This document shows positions 26,686 to 35,550 of a stretch of DNA of 64,000 bases, one piece after another. Below the pieces are notes generated by a model. That model had not been told where the DNA came from. It saw nothing but the letters and a program-made list of their open reading frames with translations, and searched no databases. The stretch is from Bacillus manliponensis. GTDB lineage: Bacteria > Bacillota > Bacilli > Bacillales > Bacillaceae_G. The DNA lies in contig NZ_JOTN01000005.1 in assembly GCF_000712595.1 (NCBI RefSeq), positions 62,001-126,000 of the forward strand, read 5' to 3'. The translations under genes were made by a program, and so were the position numbers. The number at the start of each line of letters is the position of its first letter. The first letter of the stretch is position 1.

Positions 26686-27455
26686 TTAAATGCTTCATTT
26701 TTTTTTGTTTTTATTAAGAAATAGGCAGTAATCCATGCAGTAATCGGGATGACAAGTGCAACACCAATTCCAGAACAAAAGATTGTAATCATTTCAGCAC
26801 TAAATATTTTTGAGTTTATGATTTCTCCAAAAGAATACGATAAATCTTTAAACCATATAAGTAAGGCCATATAAGCCCCAAAGAAGGCGAAAAATAATGT
26901 GTTTGTACTTGTTCCTAAAATATCTTTCCCTATATTTAATCCAAATGTGAATAAGTCTTTTCTACTAATTGATGGATTATGATGAAAGATTTCACGCATA
27001 GGAGACGAAATGGCAATAGCAGTATCAGTAATGGCACCAATTGTACTCATAATAATTACAGAAGCTCCAATTTTAACAAAATCTACTCCAATATAAAGAG
27101 AAAATATGCCGAGTTCTTCTGCTTCTTCTTCACCAAACCCTTGAATCATAGCATTTTCAGTCACAATGATAATAAAAGAAAGTAGAATCAAAATGGTGAT
27201 AATAGAAGATATAAAAGCCGTTTTTGTTATAGGTTTCACTTCATTAATATAGAATAGGTTAATACAACTAATTACTGTACATGCAATTAACGTTATTATA
27301 ATTGGATTTGCATTTGGATTTGTCATAATAAGTATGGAAAAGAGTAGCACCCCAAAGTTGAAGAATAAAGCGAGAAATGAACGTGTTCCTTTTTTTCCAC
27401 CAATTAGTCTCATCAATATAAATAAAATGGCTGCTAGACATACTAATACATTCAT
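26682..27455 (-). CDS. YibE/F family membrane protein (second gene)
   Basis: A 257-residue protein with about seven hydrophobic helices. The conserved YibE/F segments are GAITDTAIAISSPMREIFHHNP and GKDILGTSTNTLFFAFFG. It overlaps the upstream yibE/F-like gene by four bases, so the two are co-translated. The family is widespread in Firmicutes and function is unknown; a transport role is often suggested. Its stop codon TAA lies inside the terminal TTTAT of a bcr1-like repeat, so the original C-terminus may have been slightly altered. Confidence 0.85.
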   Translation of the reverse strand: MNVLVCLAAILFILMRLIGGKKGTRSFLALFFNFGVLLFSILIMTNPNANPIIITLIACTVISCINLFYINEVKPITKTAFISSIITILILLSFIIIVTENAMIQGFGEEEAEELGIFSLYIGVDFVKIGASVIIMSTIGAITDTAIAISSPMREIFHHNPSISRKDLFTFGLNIGKDILGTSTNTLFFAFFGAYMALLIWFKDLSYSFGEIINSKIFSAEMITIFCSGIGVALVIPITAWITAYFLIKTKKNEAFK

Positions 27456-28591
27456 TGTCTTACCTTCTTTCGATTAATGAAAAAAATAGAGATATATAAA
27501 CCGATTGGAATAGTTAACACGATTCCAATACCACCTGCTAAGGCACGAGCTAATTCCAATGAGAGGTTCATTGAAAGAGTAAATATCAATGGAGAAGCAT
27601 TCTTCAAATACAAAATTAGCATTGGAATGGAACCGCTAATATAGGCGAAAAATAAAATATTTGTCATCGTTCCCATAATATCTTTTCCAATTTCCAATCC
27701 GGAAGTTTTAAGTGCTTTTATTGATATATCGTTATTTTTTTCATATAAACCAAAAATAGAAGAAGACATTGTAATGGCTACATCCATTACTGCTCCTAAA
27801 GCTCCCACAAATAATCCTGCCATAAACACGACTCGATAAGGACTAGTGATAAATTGCATTTCTTCATATCGAAGGCCGTTTTCAGATGTTAACCGCATAA
27901 CAAGATAGGTAATTAATAGCGAAGAAAAGGTTCCAAGTAGGGTTGCGATAATAGCAGCATATGTTTTTTCATTAAAACCGTTAACAAGTAATAAAGAAAT
28001 AATAGTAAATAAAATAACGCTTATACCGCATATCCATAATAAACTAGAGCCTGATGTTTTCAAATAAATATCTAAAGCATATGATAACAAGAGAGCATTG
28101 ACTACTAAACTAATGATAGAAAACAGTCCTTGCTTTTTTCCAACAATCAGTAAAGTCAAGATAAAAACCCATGCTACAATTAAAACAAATTTATCACGTT
28201 TTACATCTTGGATGGTACCAGTTAAATCAGTATTTTCTTGTTTGTTTGTATCAATTGAAACAAACAAATCATCGCCAATATGATACTCTTGGTCATAAGC
28301 CCCGGACGAAGAATATTCATTCGTTAAATGAATGGTTTTCCCTTTCTCTTCTCCATTTTTTAATTCGGCTATTATACTTTGGGTGAATAGTCGATCTTCA
28401 TTTTCATACATATCATTCACTTCAGTTGAATCTTCTAGGTTCGTTTCGATGACTTTCGCTATCGGGCGTTCATAGAATGAATAATTATAATTTACAAAAA
28501 AAACTGATGCGACAAAACAAAGTGCTATTATGGTGTACAATACAATATGGTTGTAACCCATTTCTTTAAATTTATTTACTATAACTTTCAA
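27452..28591 (-). CDS. YibE/F family membrane protein (first gene)
   Basis: A 379-residue protein. An N-terminal helix (about 17-34), then an extracytoplasmic segment (about 40-125) containing YHIGDDLFVSID, then about seven helices with GAVMDVAITMSSSIFGLYEKN and GKDIMGTMTNILFFAYISG, which mirror motifs in the partner protein. The two proteins probably form one complex. Function unknown. AGGTTTTC lies near the start, and no clear regulator adjoins it. Confidence 0.85.
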   Translation of the reverse strand: MKVIVNKFKEMGYNHIVLYTIIALCFVASVFFVNYNYSFYERPIAKVIETNLEDSTEVNDMYENEDRLFTQSIIAELKNGEEKGKTIHLTNEYSSSGAYDQEYHIGDDLFVSIDTNKQENTDLTGTIQDVKRDKFVLIVAWVFILTLLIVGKKQGLFSIISLVVNALLLSYALDIYLKTSGSSLLWICGISVILFTIISLLLVNGFNEKTYAAIIATLLGTFSSLLITYLVMRLTSENGLRYEEMQFITSPYRVVFMAGLFVGALGAVMDVAITMSSSIFGLYEKNNDISIKALKTSGLEIGKDIMGTMTNILFFAYISGSIPMLILYLKNASPLIFTLSMNLSLELARALAGGIGIVLTIPIGLYISIFFINRKKVRQ

Positions 28592-29236
28592 AAGAAAACC
28601 TCCAATTATCGAGATGGAATCTAGGATGTAAAGTTAGAACATATTGGTTTCATGGATTCATTAAGTATGCTTAGTCATTTTCGGGAAAATACAGTGTTTC
28701 TCGGCTGTAGCACACGCTAGCACAGGAAAAACCTATGATAGATGGCATTTAGTGAACAATGTACATAGGATAACAGGGATGTTTTCACCGAGTCAATAGA
28801 GTATTCCCTAATTCATCTTTCGTTAGTTGTAATTGATATTGGTTTGAAAGATTTTGCTATTTTTCTGATGAGATAACTTATAAAAATCATAAATTCTTTT
28901 GTATAGTAGAAGAAAAATGAGTGGAACCACAACGTATTTTGTCTAGGTGTAAGAGTGGTTCGCTTCAATAAACAACGCATTCAAGAACCAGTTACCAACG
29001 AAAAGGGAAACTATTTGTAAGAGTTCTCTATTGAAATCATTGAAAACGATGGAGTGATAGAGGAATTTATAGGTATGTAATATGATCGGAAATTTAAAAA
29101 ATAATTAGCGGAGTATAATTAAAACTCTATTGTGACACAAAGCGATATGATATAACAAACAAGTCGTTGAAATTGAATTGTTTAGGTGAGAAAATGTGTA
29201 AGGTAGTGAATTGTGATTTTTGAATAGGAGAGGTTT
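28592..29236. other. 645-bp intergenic region with a degenerate coding remnant
   Basis: No intact gene. From 28949 to 29080 a frame reads RVVRFNKQRIQEPVTNEKG, then an in-frame TAA (29018-29020), then EFSIEIIENDGVIEEFIG. Just upstream, ATGAGTGGAACCACAACG could be its original start in another frame. This looks like a dead gene of about 55 codons. The rest (28690-28830) holds the weak dyad CCTATG / CATAGG but matches no riboswitch I recognise. Confidence 0.35.
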
Positions 29237-29569
29237 ATGTTGAATCCATATATTTTATTAGCAGTAGCAATTATAAGTGAAGTATTTGGTAGTTCTATGT
29301 TAAAAGTATCAGACGGCTTTAAAAAATTACTGCCTTCTATCGGAGTAGTGGTTGGCATTGGAACCGCTTTTTATATGTTATCGCTAGCGCTGGAAACAAT
29401 TCCGCTAGGCACGGCGTATGCAATTTGGTCTGGAGTCGGAACGGCATTAACGGCAATCGTTGGTGTTGTCATTTATAAAGAAGGATTTAACCTGAAAAAG
29501 TTTTTAGGGTTAGTTTTTATTATTGGTGGTGTCGTCGTTTTAAAGCTAGCAACTGACGGAGTACATTAA
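29237..29569 (+). CDS. SMR family multidrug efflux protein, subunit 1 (EbrA/EbrB-like)
   Basis: A 110-residue four-helix small multidrug resistance protein. The essential Glu of helix 1 is in AIISEVFGSSMLK, and helix 3 carries the family signature AYAIWSGVGTALTA. With the next gene it forms a heteromeric drug/proton antiporter, as EbrAB in B. subtilis. GGAGAGG precedes the ATG. The 20-base gap to the partner gene fits a two-gene operon. Confidence 0.92.
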   Translation: MLNPYILLAVAIISEVFGSSMLKVSDGFKKLLPSIGVVVGIGTAFYMLSLALETIPLGTAYAIWSGVGTALTAIVGVVIYKEGFNLKKFLGLVFIIGGVVVLKLATDGVH

Positions 29570-29589
29570 TTTCTTGCTGGAGGTTACAT

Positions 29590-29937
29590 ATGAAAGGTTA
29601 TTTTGCTTTAGCCGTATCGATTGTGAGTGAACTATGCGGTACAACAATGCTGAAATTGTCAGATGGATTTACAAATATAGCACCATCGATTGGTGTAGTT
29701 ATATGTTTTGGAATATCATTTTATTTCTTGTCACTATGTTTAAAGACTGTCCCATTAAGTTTAGCGTATGCAATCTGGTCTGGGATAGGAACAGCATTCA
29801 CAGCAGTAATTGGTGTTGTAGTGTGGAATGATCCTTTTAATGTGACGATGTTTATTGGGCTAGTACTTATTATTGGGGGAGTTGTGTTACTGAACGGAAG
29901 TAGCGATACAGAGAAAGTAGAAGAAGTATCAAATTAA
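29590..29937 (+). CDS. SMR family multidrug efflux protein, subunit 2 (EbrA/EbrB-like)
   Basis: A 115-residue paralogue of the preceding protein with Glu in SIVSELCGTTMLK and AYAIWSGIGTAFTA. It has a slightly longer charged C-terminal tail (DTEKVEEVSN). Paired SMR subunits usually insert in opposite topologies and export cationic dyes or antiseptics. TGGAGG lies upstream. Confidence 0.92.
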   Translation: MKGYFALAVSIVSELCGTTMLKLSDGFTNIAPSIGVVICFGISFYFLSLCLKTVPLSLAYAIWSGIGTAFTAVIGVVVWNDPFNVTMFIGLVLIIGGVVLLNGSSDTEKVEEVSN

Positions 29938-29954
29938 TAAGGTATCGGGTAGTG

Positions 29955-29999
29955 ACGAATAAGCCATTTAATGTTTATTAAGTGGCTTATTCGTTATTT
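29955..29999 (+). terminator. Rho-independent terminator after the SMR pair
   Basis: ACGAATAAGCCA / TGGCTTATTCGT stem with ATTTT following. The T-run overlaps the TTTAT start of the next repeat. Confidence 0.82.
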
Positions 30000-30068
30000 T
30001 ATCCCGCATTAACGTGCTGTAATACTCCCCGATCAAAACTTGAGGAGTGCGAAGAAGTTTCACTTTAT
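29998..30068 (+). repeat. bcr1-like repeat, internally deleted (71 bp)
   Basis: TTTATCCCGCATTAACGTGC at the left and GAAGAAGTTTCACTTTAT at the right, close to the 11408 copy in left end and length. The right TTTAT supplies the stop codon of the sigma-54 activator gene on the minus strand. Confidence 0.7.
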
Positions 30069-32155
30069 AAATCTTTCAAACTGTATTTCTTCATTTTTGC
30101 ATACAGCCATGGTCGACTAATGCCAAGTAATTGGCTTGCTTTCGTTTTGTTTCCATTCGTTTCTTTTAAAGCGGTGATAATCATTTCTTTTTCAGTTGAA
30201 TATAGTCTCTCTTTATAGGATGATGCGATTGGTTGTTGTTTACTTTCAGTTGCCTCTGTATTGTTGGAAATGGAGAGATCTGTAGTATCGATGTAATCAT
30301 GCGTTTTCACATTGGCTGCACGTTCTAACACGTTGTGGAGCTCTCTTACATTGCCTGGCCACGAATGTTTCATTAACGTTGTTAGAGCGGAATGGGTGAT
30401 ACCTTTAATGTAAAAACCACTTTGATTTAAGCGATCTATAATAAATTGAATAATATCTGGTAAATCTTCTATTCTATCTCGCAAAGGTGGAATATTTAAT
30501 CTCATAATGTTTAATCGGTAATATAAGTCTTCTCTAAATTTCCCTTCAGTTATTAGTCTTTCAATTGGCTGATTTGTAGCGGCGATAATTTTTGTGTTTA
30601 AATGAATAGTTTTTGAACTACCGATTGGTTGAAACTCTTTTTCTTGTAAAACGCGTAAAATTTTTGTTTGTAATTCCATAGACATATCTCCAATTTCGTC
30701 TAAAAAAATGGTCCCATTTTGGGCTAATTCAAATTTTCCTTTCTTACCGCCTTTTTTAGCACCTGTGAACGTTCCTTCTGCGTAACCGAAAAATTCAGAT
30801 TCAAGTAGTTCTGCAGGAATAGCTGCACAATTCACTTGGATAAAAGGGCCTGTTTGATTGGAGGCAGCATGGATTCCCTGGGCAAATAGTTCTTTTCCCG
30901 TGCCACTTTCTCCGATAATTAATACAGTAGACATGCTTTTAGCTGCTAAAGTTGCTTCGTGTTTTACTTGTCTCATTACAGCTGATTCCCCGGCGATATC
31001 AAAGAAAGTATATTTTGTCCCTTTTAACTCTGTAATTTTATTTTGATAAGCATGTACTTGTTTTTCAAGTTTCTTCACTTTTGTTAATGCTTCATGTAAA
31101 TGCGTTAAGCCCCGGTATGTTACTTTACAAACCGCACTAATCGTTTCTTCTTTATCTTTTATCGGCAAAATGGAGATGAGAGATTGTTGCCCAGCAATAA
31201 TTTGCGGAGCATTATGAATGCTCATTCCATTTTTAATGACGTTTTCAATGTTTAAATCAGGGAATAATGTGGTGACAGATTGATGTAAAACATCTTTACT
31301 ATGTAATCGGAATAAATCTGTGAACCCTTTATTAACCATCGTGATCTTACCTTGTTTATTGATAAGAATAATCGCATCATATGCAAATTCGATGACGGAT
31401 CGTAATTTCTTTTCCCATTCTTTTGTGAGTTCAAGCTCATTAATGGTTTGTTCGATTTTTGTTACATCTTCAATAATGACCATGGCACCAACTAGCATTT
31501 TATGATTATACAGTGGATAACAGTGCACATATAAACTTAAGTCATGTAATATAAGTTGCTTTTTTGTTGCAGTAGATTTTCCTTGTAAAATCTCTTCAAT
31601 TAATATTTTGATGGTGGATAATTCTTTTTTCTCTTGGAATGCATGAATCTCGTATTCTTTTGTCTGTAATAGTTGATGGGCTAGTGAATTAGAAGCGCTA
31701 ATTTGGAAGTTTGTATTGATAGATAATAAGCCGAAGTTTAAGTTATGAAATAATAGTTCAAATTGCGATTCGACCTTATTTAATGCAACGTTATATAAAC
31801 TGAGAAGTTGTTGGGTGGAAATAACACCGATTGGAGTCATGTCTTCATCTACAATTGGAGCGTGACCAATTTGATGCTGTAAGAGAAGTTGTCTTGTTTT
31901 TTCAACAGTGTCATTTGATTGTAAATAGATTGGATTTGAATGAAAATATGGCTCAATTGTGAGGTGGAAAGCAGGCTTGCTTGCTAACACTGTAATAATT
32001 TTATTTTTGGTAATCACTCCTATTAGATGATTGAAATCATCAACAACAGGAAGTATGTTAGAGTGCGTTTTTGCGAACATTGAAAGTACATCATATAACG
32101 TATCGCTTTTTTTACAACAACTAAAATTTGTCGACATAATCTCGGTAATCAGCAT
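30065..32155 (-). CDS. Sigma-54-dependent activator with CBS pair, PAS domains, AAA+ and Fis HTH
   Basis: A 696-residue enhancer-binding protein. Two CBS motifs (about 1-120) may sense adenine nucleotides. PAS domains follow (about 140-240 and 255-350). The AAA+ sigma-54 interaction domain (about 380-610) carries Walker A GESGTGKELFAQG, the GAFTGA loop as GTFTGAKKGG and Walker B GTIFLDEIGDM. The C-terminal Fis-type helix is NGNKTKASQLLGISRPWLYAK. Divergent from the acyl-CoA operon, whose promoter is of the -24/-12 type, so it very likely activates that operon. The CBS/PAS sensors suggest an energy or acyl-CoA-related signal (inferred). Confidence 0.93.
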   Translation of the reverse strand: MLITEIMSTNFSCCKKSDTLYDVLSMFAKTHSNILPVVDDFNHLIGVITKNKIITVLASKPAFHLTIEPYFHSNPIYLQSNDTVEKTRQLLLQHQIGHAPIVDEDMTPIGVISTQQLLSLYNVALNKVESQFELLFHNLNFGLLSINTNFQISASNSLAHQLLQTKEYEIHAFQEKKELSTIKILIEEILQGKSTATKKQLILHDLSLYVHCYPLYNHKMLVGAMVIIEDVTKIEQTINELELTKEWEKKLRSVIEFAYDAIILINKQGKITMVNKGFTDLFRLHSKDVLHQSVTTLFPDLNIENVIKNGMSIHNAPQIIAGQQSLISILPIKDKEETISAVCKVTYRGLTHLHEALTKVKKLEKQVHAYQNKITELKGTKYTFFDIAGESAVMRQVKHEATLAAKSMSTVLIIGESGTGKELFAQGIHAASNQTGPFIQVNCAAIPAELLESEFFGYAEGTFTGAKKGGKKGKFELAQNGTIFLDEIGDMSMELQTKILRVLQEKEFQPIGSSKTIHLNTKIIAATNQPIERLITEGKFREDLYYRLNIMRLNIPPLRDRIEDLPDIIQFIIDRLNQSGFYIKGITHSALTTLMKHSWPGNVRELHNVLERAANVKTHDYIDTTDLSISNNTEATESKQQPIASSYKERLYSTEKEMIITALKETNGNKTKASQLLGISRPWLYAKMKKYSLKDL

Positions 32156-32203
32156 GGGAACCCCTCCTTGTAAACGATATTATATCAAATTTAATTGTAA
32201 GCG

Positions 32204-32252
32204 TTAACAATTAATTGTTAATTTATTTTACAGTTTACATTGTTTTGTAAAC
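32204..32252. promoter_or_regulatory. Palindromic upstream activating sites for the sigma-54 activator
   Basis: TTAACAATTAATTGTTAA (32204-32221) is a perfect 18-base palindrome, and GTTTACA / TGTAAAC (32233-32252) is a second dyad. They lie roughly 60-110 bases upstream of the -24/-12 element, the expected place for enhancer binding. TTGTAAAC also occurs at 32168, close to the activator start. Confidence 0.55.
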
Positions 32253-32303
32253 AATTATTAACACATGCGTTGCAAAAAAACTGTGTGATTCAATAGAAAA
32301 AAC

Positions 32304-32320
32304 TTGGCATGAAAATTGCA
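32304..32320 (+). promoter_or_regulatory. Sigma-54 (-24/-12) promoter of the acyl-CoA operon
   Basis: TTGGCATGAAAATTGCA has GG at 32306 and GC at 32318, separated by ten bases, matching the TTGGCAC-N5-TTGC consensus at nearly every position. Transcription should start near 32331, about 30 bases before the acyl-CoA dehydrogenase start codon. Confidence 0.85.
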
Positions 32321-32361
32321 ATTGATAATGGTATACACTTTTTTTGAAATGGGGAGAAGGT

Positions 32362-33522
32362 ATGTATTATTCAGTAGCTATTGAAGAAGAAATGACGTTG
32401 TTAAGAAAATCAATCGATGCTTTTGCAAAAAAAGAAATTGAAGACTATTACATGAAGTGGGAAGAAGATGGACTGTTTCCGAGAGAATTGTGGAACAAGT
32501 TAGGGCATGCTGGTTTTCTCTGCGTCGATATTCCTGAAAAATATGGGGGGATGGGAGCGCCATTACATTTTGCAGCGACCGTCGTTGATGAATTCAGTAG
32601 GCTTGGGTATAACGCTATCTCTTCAAGTATTGCTGTTCATTCTAATATCGTAGCTCATTACATTTTAAATGTAGGAACAGAAGAACAAAAGCAGCAGTAT
32701 TTACCGAAAATGGCAACTGGTGAATATGTTGGCGCAATCGCTATGACCGAGCCTAATGCTGGCAGTGATTTGCAAGGGATAAAGACAACAGCGGTTGAAA
32801 ATGAAATGGCTGGGAACTATGTGATTAATGGTTCAAAGACATTTATTACAAACGGTCAACACTTTGACTTTGTAGTAGTTGTTGCGAAAACAAATCCATC
32901 ACTCCCAGCTTCAAAGGGGACAACACTTTTTATTGTCGATGAACATTGTAGTGGCGTTGTGAAAGGAAAAAAATTAAAGAAAATAGGTCTTCACTCAGCT
33001 GATACATCAGAAGTCTTTTTTGAAGATGTTAGTGTGGAGAAAAGTCAAATGTTAGGCACATACAATCAAGGCTTCGTGACGCTTATGGAGGAACTGCCTC
33101 GTGAAAGAACGATTTTAGCTGTCGGAGCATGCGGTGCGATGGAAGGGGCCTTAGAGATTACGCTTCAGTATCTGCAAGAACGAACAGCGTTTGGAAAGCC
33201 GCTTAGTAAGCTACAAGTCATTCGTCATAAGATGGCAGAAATGAAGGCAGAGGCAAAAGTAAATAGAGCGTATGTGAATCAGTGTTTAGCTTTGTTAGAG
33301 GAGAAGAAGTTATCTACAGCGGATGCGAGTATAGCGAAATTATCAGCTACAGAAGCGCAAGGACGAGTAGCTGATGGATGTTTACAGCTATTTGGAGGTT
33401 ATGGGTATATGGAAGAATATCCGATATCAAGAGCTTATACAGATGCAAGGGTGCAAAGAATATATGGCGGGACATCAGAAATTATGAAAGAGATTATAAG
33501 TAAAGATTTATTTGGAAAGTGA
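32362..33522 (+). CDS. Acyl-CoA dehydrogenase
   Basis: A flavoenzyme of 386 residues introducing the alpha-beta double bond in an acyl-CoA. Signatures: AIAMTEPNAGSDLQGIKTTA (FAD/substrate site, about 123-142) and the C-terminal QLFGGYGYMEEYPISRAYTDARV with GGTSEIMKEIISKDL. ATG 32362 is chosen because GGGGAG sits five bases upstream; an in-frame TTG lies at 32344. First gene of a five-gene sigma-54-driven operon (CoA-transferase, SDR, thiolase, acyl-CoA ligase). Chain length or branching of the substrate is unknown. Confidence 0.92.
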   Translation: MYYSVAIEEEMTLLRKSIDAFAKKEIEDYYMKWEEDGLFPRELWNKLGHAGFLCVDIPEKYGGMGAPLHFAATVVDEFSRLGYNAISSSIAVHSNIVAHYILNVGTEEQKQQYLPKMATGEYVGAIAMTEPNAGSDLQGIKTTAVENEMAGNYVINGSKTFITNGQHFDFVVVVAKTNPSLPASKGTTLFIVDEHCSGVVKGKKLKKIGLHSADTSEVFFEDVSVEKSQMLGTYNQGFVTLMEELPRERTILAVGACGAMEGALEITLQYLQERTAFGKPLSKLQVIRHKMAEMKAEAKVNRAYVNQCLALLEEKKLSTADASIAKLSATEAQGRVADGCLQLFGGYGYMEEYPISRAYTDARVQRIYGGTSEIMKEIISKDLFGK

Positions 33523-33536
33523 GATAGGAGGAGGTT

Positions 33537-34745
33537 ATGATAGGGATTTTAAAAGGGCTGAAAGTTTTAGATTTTTCAACGCTACTACCAGGTCCATTCG
33601 CTACGATGATGTTAGCTGATATGGGGGCGGATGTTGTAAAGATAGAATCGCCAATTCGGACAGATTTACTGAAGTATGTTCCTCCAGTAGATGGAGATGT
33701 ATCAGCTGCTTTTGCTCACCTTCACCGCTCAAAGAGATCATTATCATTAGATTTAAAAAAAGAAGAAGCAAAAGAAGTGGTATATAAATTAGTGCAAGAA
33801 TATGACATTGTGGTAGAGCAGTTCAGGCCTGGAGTAATGGATAGACTTGGTATTGGCTATGAGCAATTAAAAAAGGTGAATCCGAAATTGATCTTTTGCT
33901 CTATTACTGGATATGGACAAACAGGTCCTTTAAAGGACAAAGCTGGGCATGATAATAATTATTTAGCAGTAGCGGGTGTTTCTAGTTATTCCGCCAGAAG
34001 AAACGAAGCTCCTGTTCCTGCTGGTATACAAGTTGCTGACCTTGCAGGAGGATCTATGCCAGCGGTAATCGGAATTTTAGCTGCTGTGTATCACCGGGAA
34101 AAAACAGGGATAGGACAGTCTATCGACATTAGTATGACAGATGTTGTGTTTTCACTCAACGCAATTTATGGTGCTGGATATTTAGTAGGCGGGATAGAAC
34201 CGAAAGCGGAATCTATGTTACTAAACGGAGGTACTTTTTACGATTATTATGAGACAAAAGATTGTCGTTATCTTTCTATCGGTAGTTTAGAACCAAAATT
34301 TCAAAAAAAGTTATGTGGGTTAATTGGTGATTTGCAGTTAATGAAGCTTAGTATGAGTTCTTGTAGGGAAGAACAACGGATGTTTAAAGAGAAGTTAACT
34401 ACAATTATAAAGCAAAAGACATTTGATGAGTGGTTAGCGCTTCTTGGAGATGACTTTGACGGTTGTGTTGAGCCTGTTTTGACATTTCCAGAAGCAGTTC
34501 ACCATCCACATACGAAAGCGAGAGATTTGATCGTTACTGTGCCAAAGGTAAACGGAGGGTCACAGCAACAAATCGCCTTTCCGATTAAGTTTTCAGAGGA
34601 GGAGGTTATTTATAAATTTGCAGGGGTACAAACGGGAGAACATACAGAGGAAGTTTTAAGAGAATCTGGATTTAGTGAGGCGAGAGTTCAAGTATTGAAA
34701 GAGAAAAATATTGTAGGAGGGAATAAAAGTGAATATAAAAGATAA
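33537..34745 (+). CDS. CaiB/BaiF family CoA-transferase
   Basis: A 402-residue class III CoA-transferase. N-terminal LKVLDFSTLLPGPFATMMLADMGADV is the family hallmark, followed by KRSLSLDLK and the active-site Asp in GHDNNYLAVAG (about 142). It moves CoA between acyl groups, likely charging the operon's substrate at the expense of another acyl-CoA. AGGAGGAGG overlaps the start region. Its end overlaps the SDR gene by 17 bases. Confidence 0.9.
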   Translation: MIGILKGLKVLDFSTLLPGPFATMMLADMGADVVKIESPIRTDLLKYVPPVDGDVSAAFAHLHRSKRSLSLDLKKEEAKEVVYKLVQEYDIVVEQFRPGVMDRLGIGYEQLKKVNPKLIFCSITGYGQTGPLKDKAGHDNNYLAVAGVSSYSARRNEAPVPAGIQVADLAGGSMPAVIGILAAVYHREKTGIGQSIDISMTDVVFSLNAIYGAGYLVGGIEPKAESMLLNGGTFYDYYETKDCRYLSIGSLEPKFQKKLCGLIGDLQLMKLSMSSCREEQRMFKEKLTTIIKQKTFDEWLALLGDDFDGCVEPVLTFPEAVHHPHTKARDLIVTVPKVNGGSQQQIAFPIKFSEEEVIYKFAGVQTGEHTEEVLRESGFSEARVQVLKEKNIVGGNKSEYKR

Positions 34746-35499
34746 AGTAGCGATTGTCACAGGTGGAGCGTCTGGATTAGGATTAGCAACAACAATGAGA
34801 TTAATAGAAAAGGGAGCAAAAGTAGCCGTTTTTGATATAAATGAAACGGTAGCAAAGGCCGTAGTGGATCAACTAGGAGAGAGTGCTCAATATTTTCTTG
34901 TAAATGTAGTAGATGAAGAATCTGTTCAACAAGCAATTAGTCAAGTAGTTGAAGCTTTTGGTGCAATTCATATTTGTGTGAACTGTGCCGGAGTGGGGAC
35001 GCCTGGGAAAACGATTGGGAAACAAGGCGTATTGTCACTTGAGAATTTCAATAAAATTGTTGGTATTAATTTAATTGGTACATTCAATGTGTTGAGATTA
35101 GCAGCAAATGAAATGAAGAATAACGCCCCTCTTACAGATTGCGGTGAAAGAGGTGTCATTATTAATACTGCCTCTATTGCTGCTTTTGATGGCCAGATGG
35201 GACAAGTGGCATATGGGGCAAGTAAAGCAGGGGTGGCAGGGATGACATTGCCGGCAGCTCGTGATTTATCTCAGTTTGGTATTCGTGTTAATACAATTGC
35301 CCCAGGACTATTTATGACACCGATGGCTAGTGGGTTATCCGAGAAAGTGATTCAAAAGTTATCTGAAAGTGTTGAGTTCCCAAAACGGTTAGGGAAACCA
35401 TCTGAGTTTGCAGAAATGGCAACTTTTATTATGGAGCACGCGTATATAAATGGAGAAGTGATTCGTCTGGATGGTGGTATTAGAATGGCACCGAGATGA
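34729..35499 (+). CDS. SDR family oxidoreductase (3-hydroxyacyl-CoA dehydrogenase type II-like)
   Basis: A 256-residue short-chain dehydrogenase. NAD-binding motif TGGASGLGLATTMRL (about 11-25), NCAGVGTPGK, active-site Ser in NTASIAAFDG and catalytic YGASKAG. The insertion around NFNKIVGINLIGTFNVLRLAANEM is like that of HSD17B10/type II 3-hydroxyacyl-CoA dehydrogenases, which act on branched short acyl-CoAs. The start is GTG behind GGAGGG. Third step of the operon's beta-oxidation-like path, although no enoyl-CoA hydratase gene is present here. Confidence 0.9.
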   Translation: MNIKDKVAIVTGGASGLGLATTMRLIEKGAKVAVFDINETVAKAVVDQLGESAQYFLVNVVDEESVQQAISQVVEAFGAIHICVNCAGVGTPGKTIGKQGVLSLENFNKIVGINLIGTFNVLRLAANEMKNNAPLTDCGERGVIINTASIAAFDGQMGQVAYGASKAGVAGMTLPAARDLSQFGIRVNTIAPGLFMTPMASGLSEKVIQKLSESVEFPKRLGKPSEFAEMATFIMEHAYINGEVIRLDGGIRMAPR

Positions 35500-35550
35500 G
35501 TATAAGGGCTATCGATATATATGTGAATATTAAAAAAGGAGGTTATTAAT

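Noticed and set aside
28690-28830. Possible riboswitch before the YibE/F or SMR genes
   Set aside because: The weak dyad CCTATG / CATAGG lacks the conserved cores of the classes I can recall, and no terminator or sequestered ribosome binding site follows.
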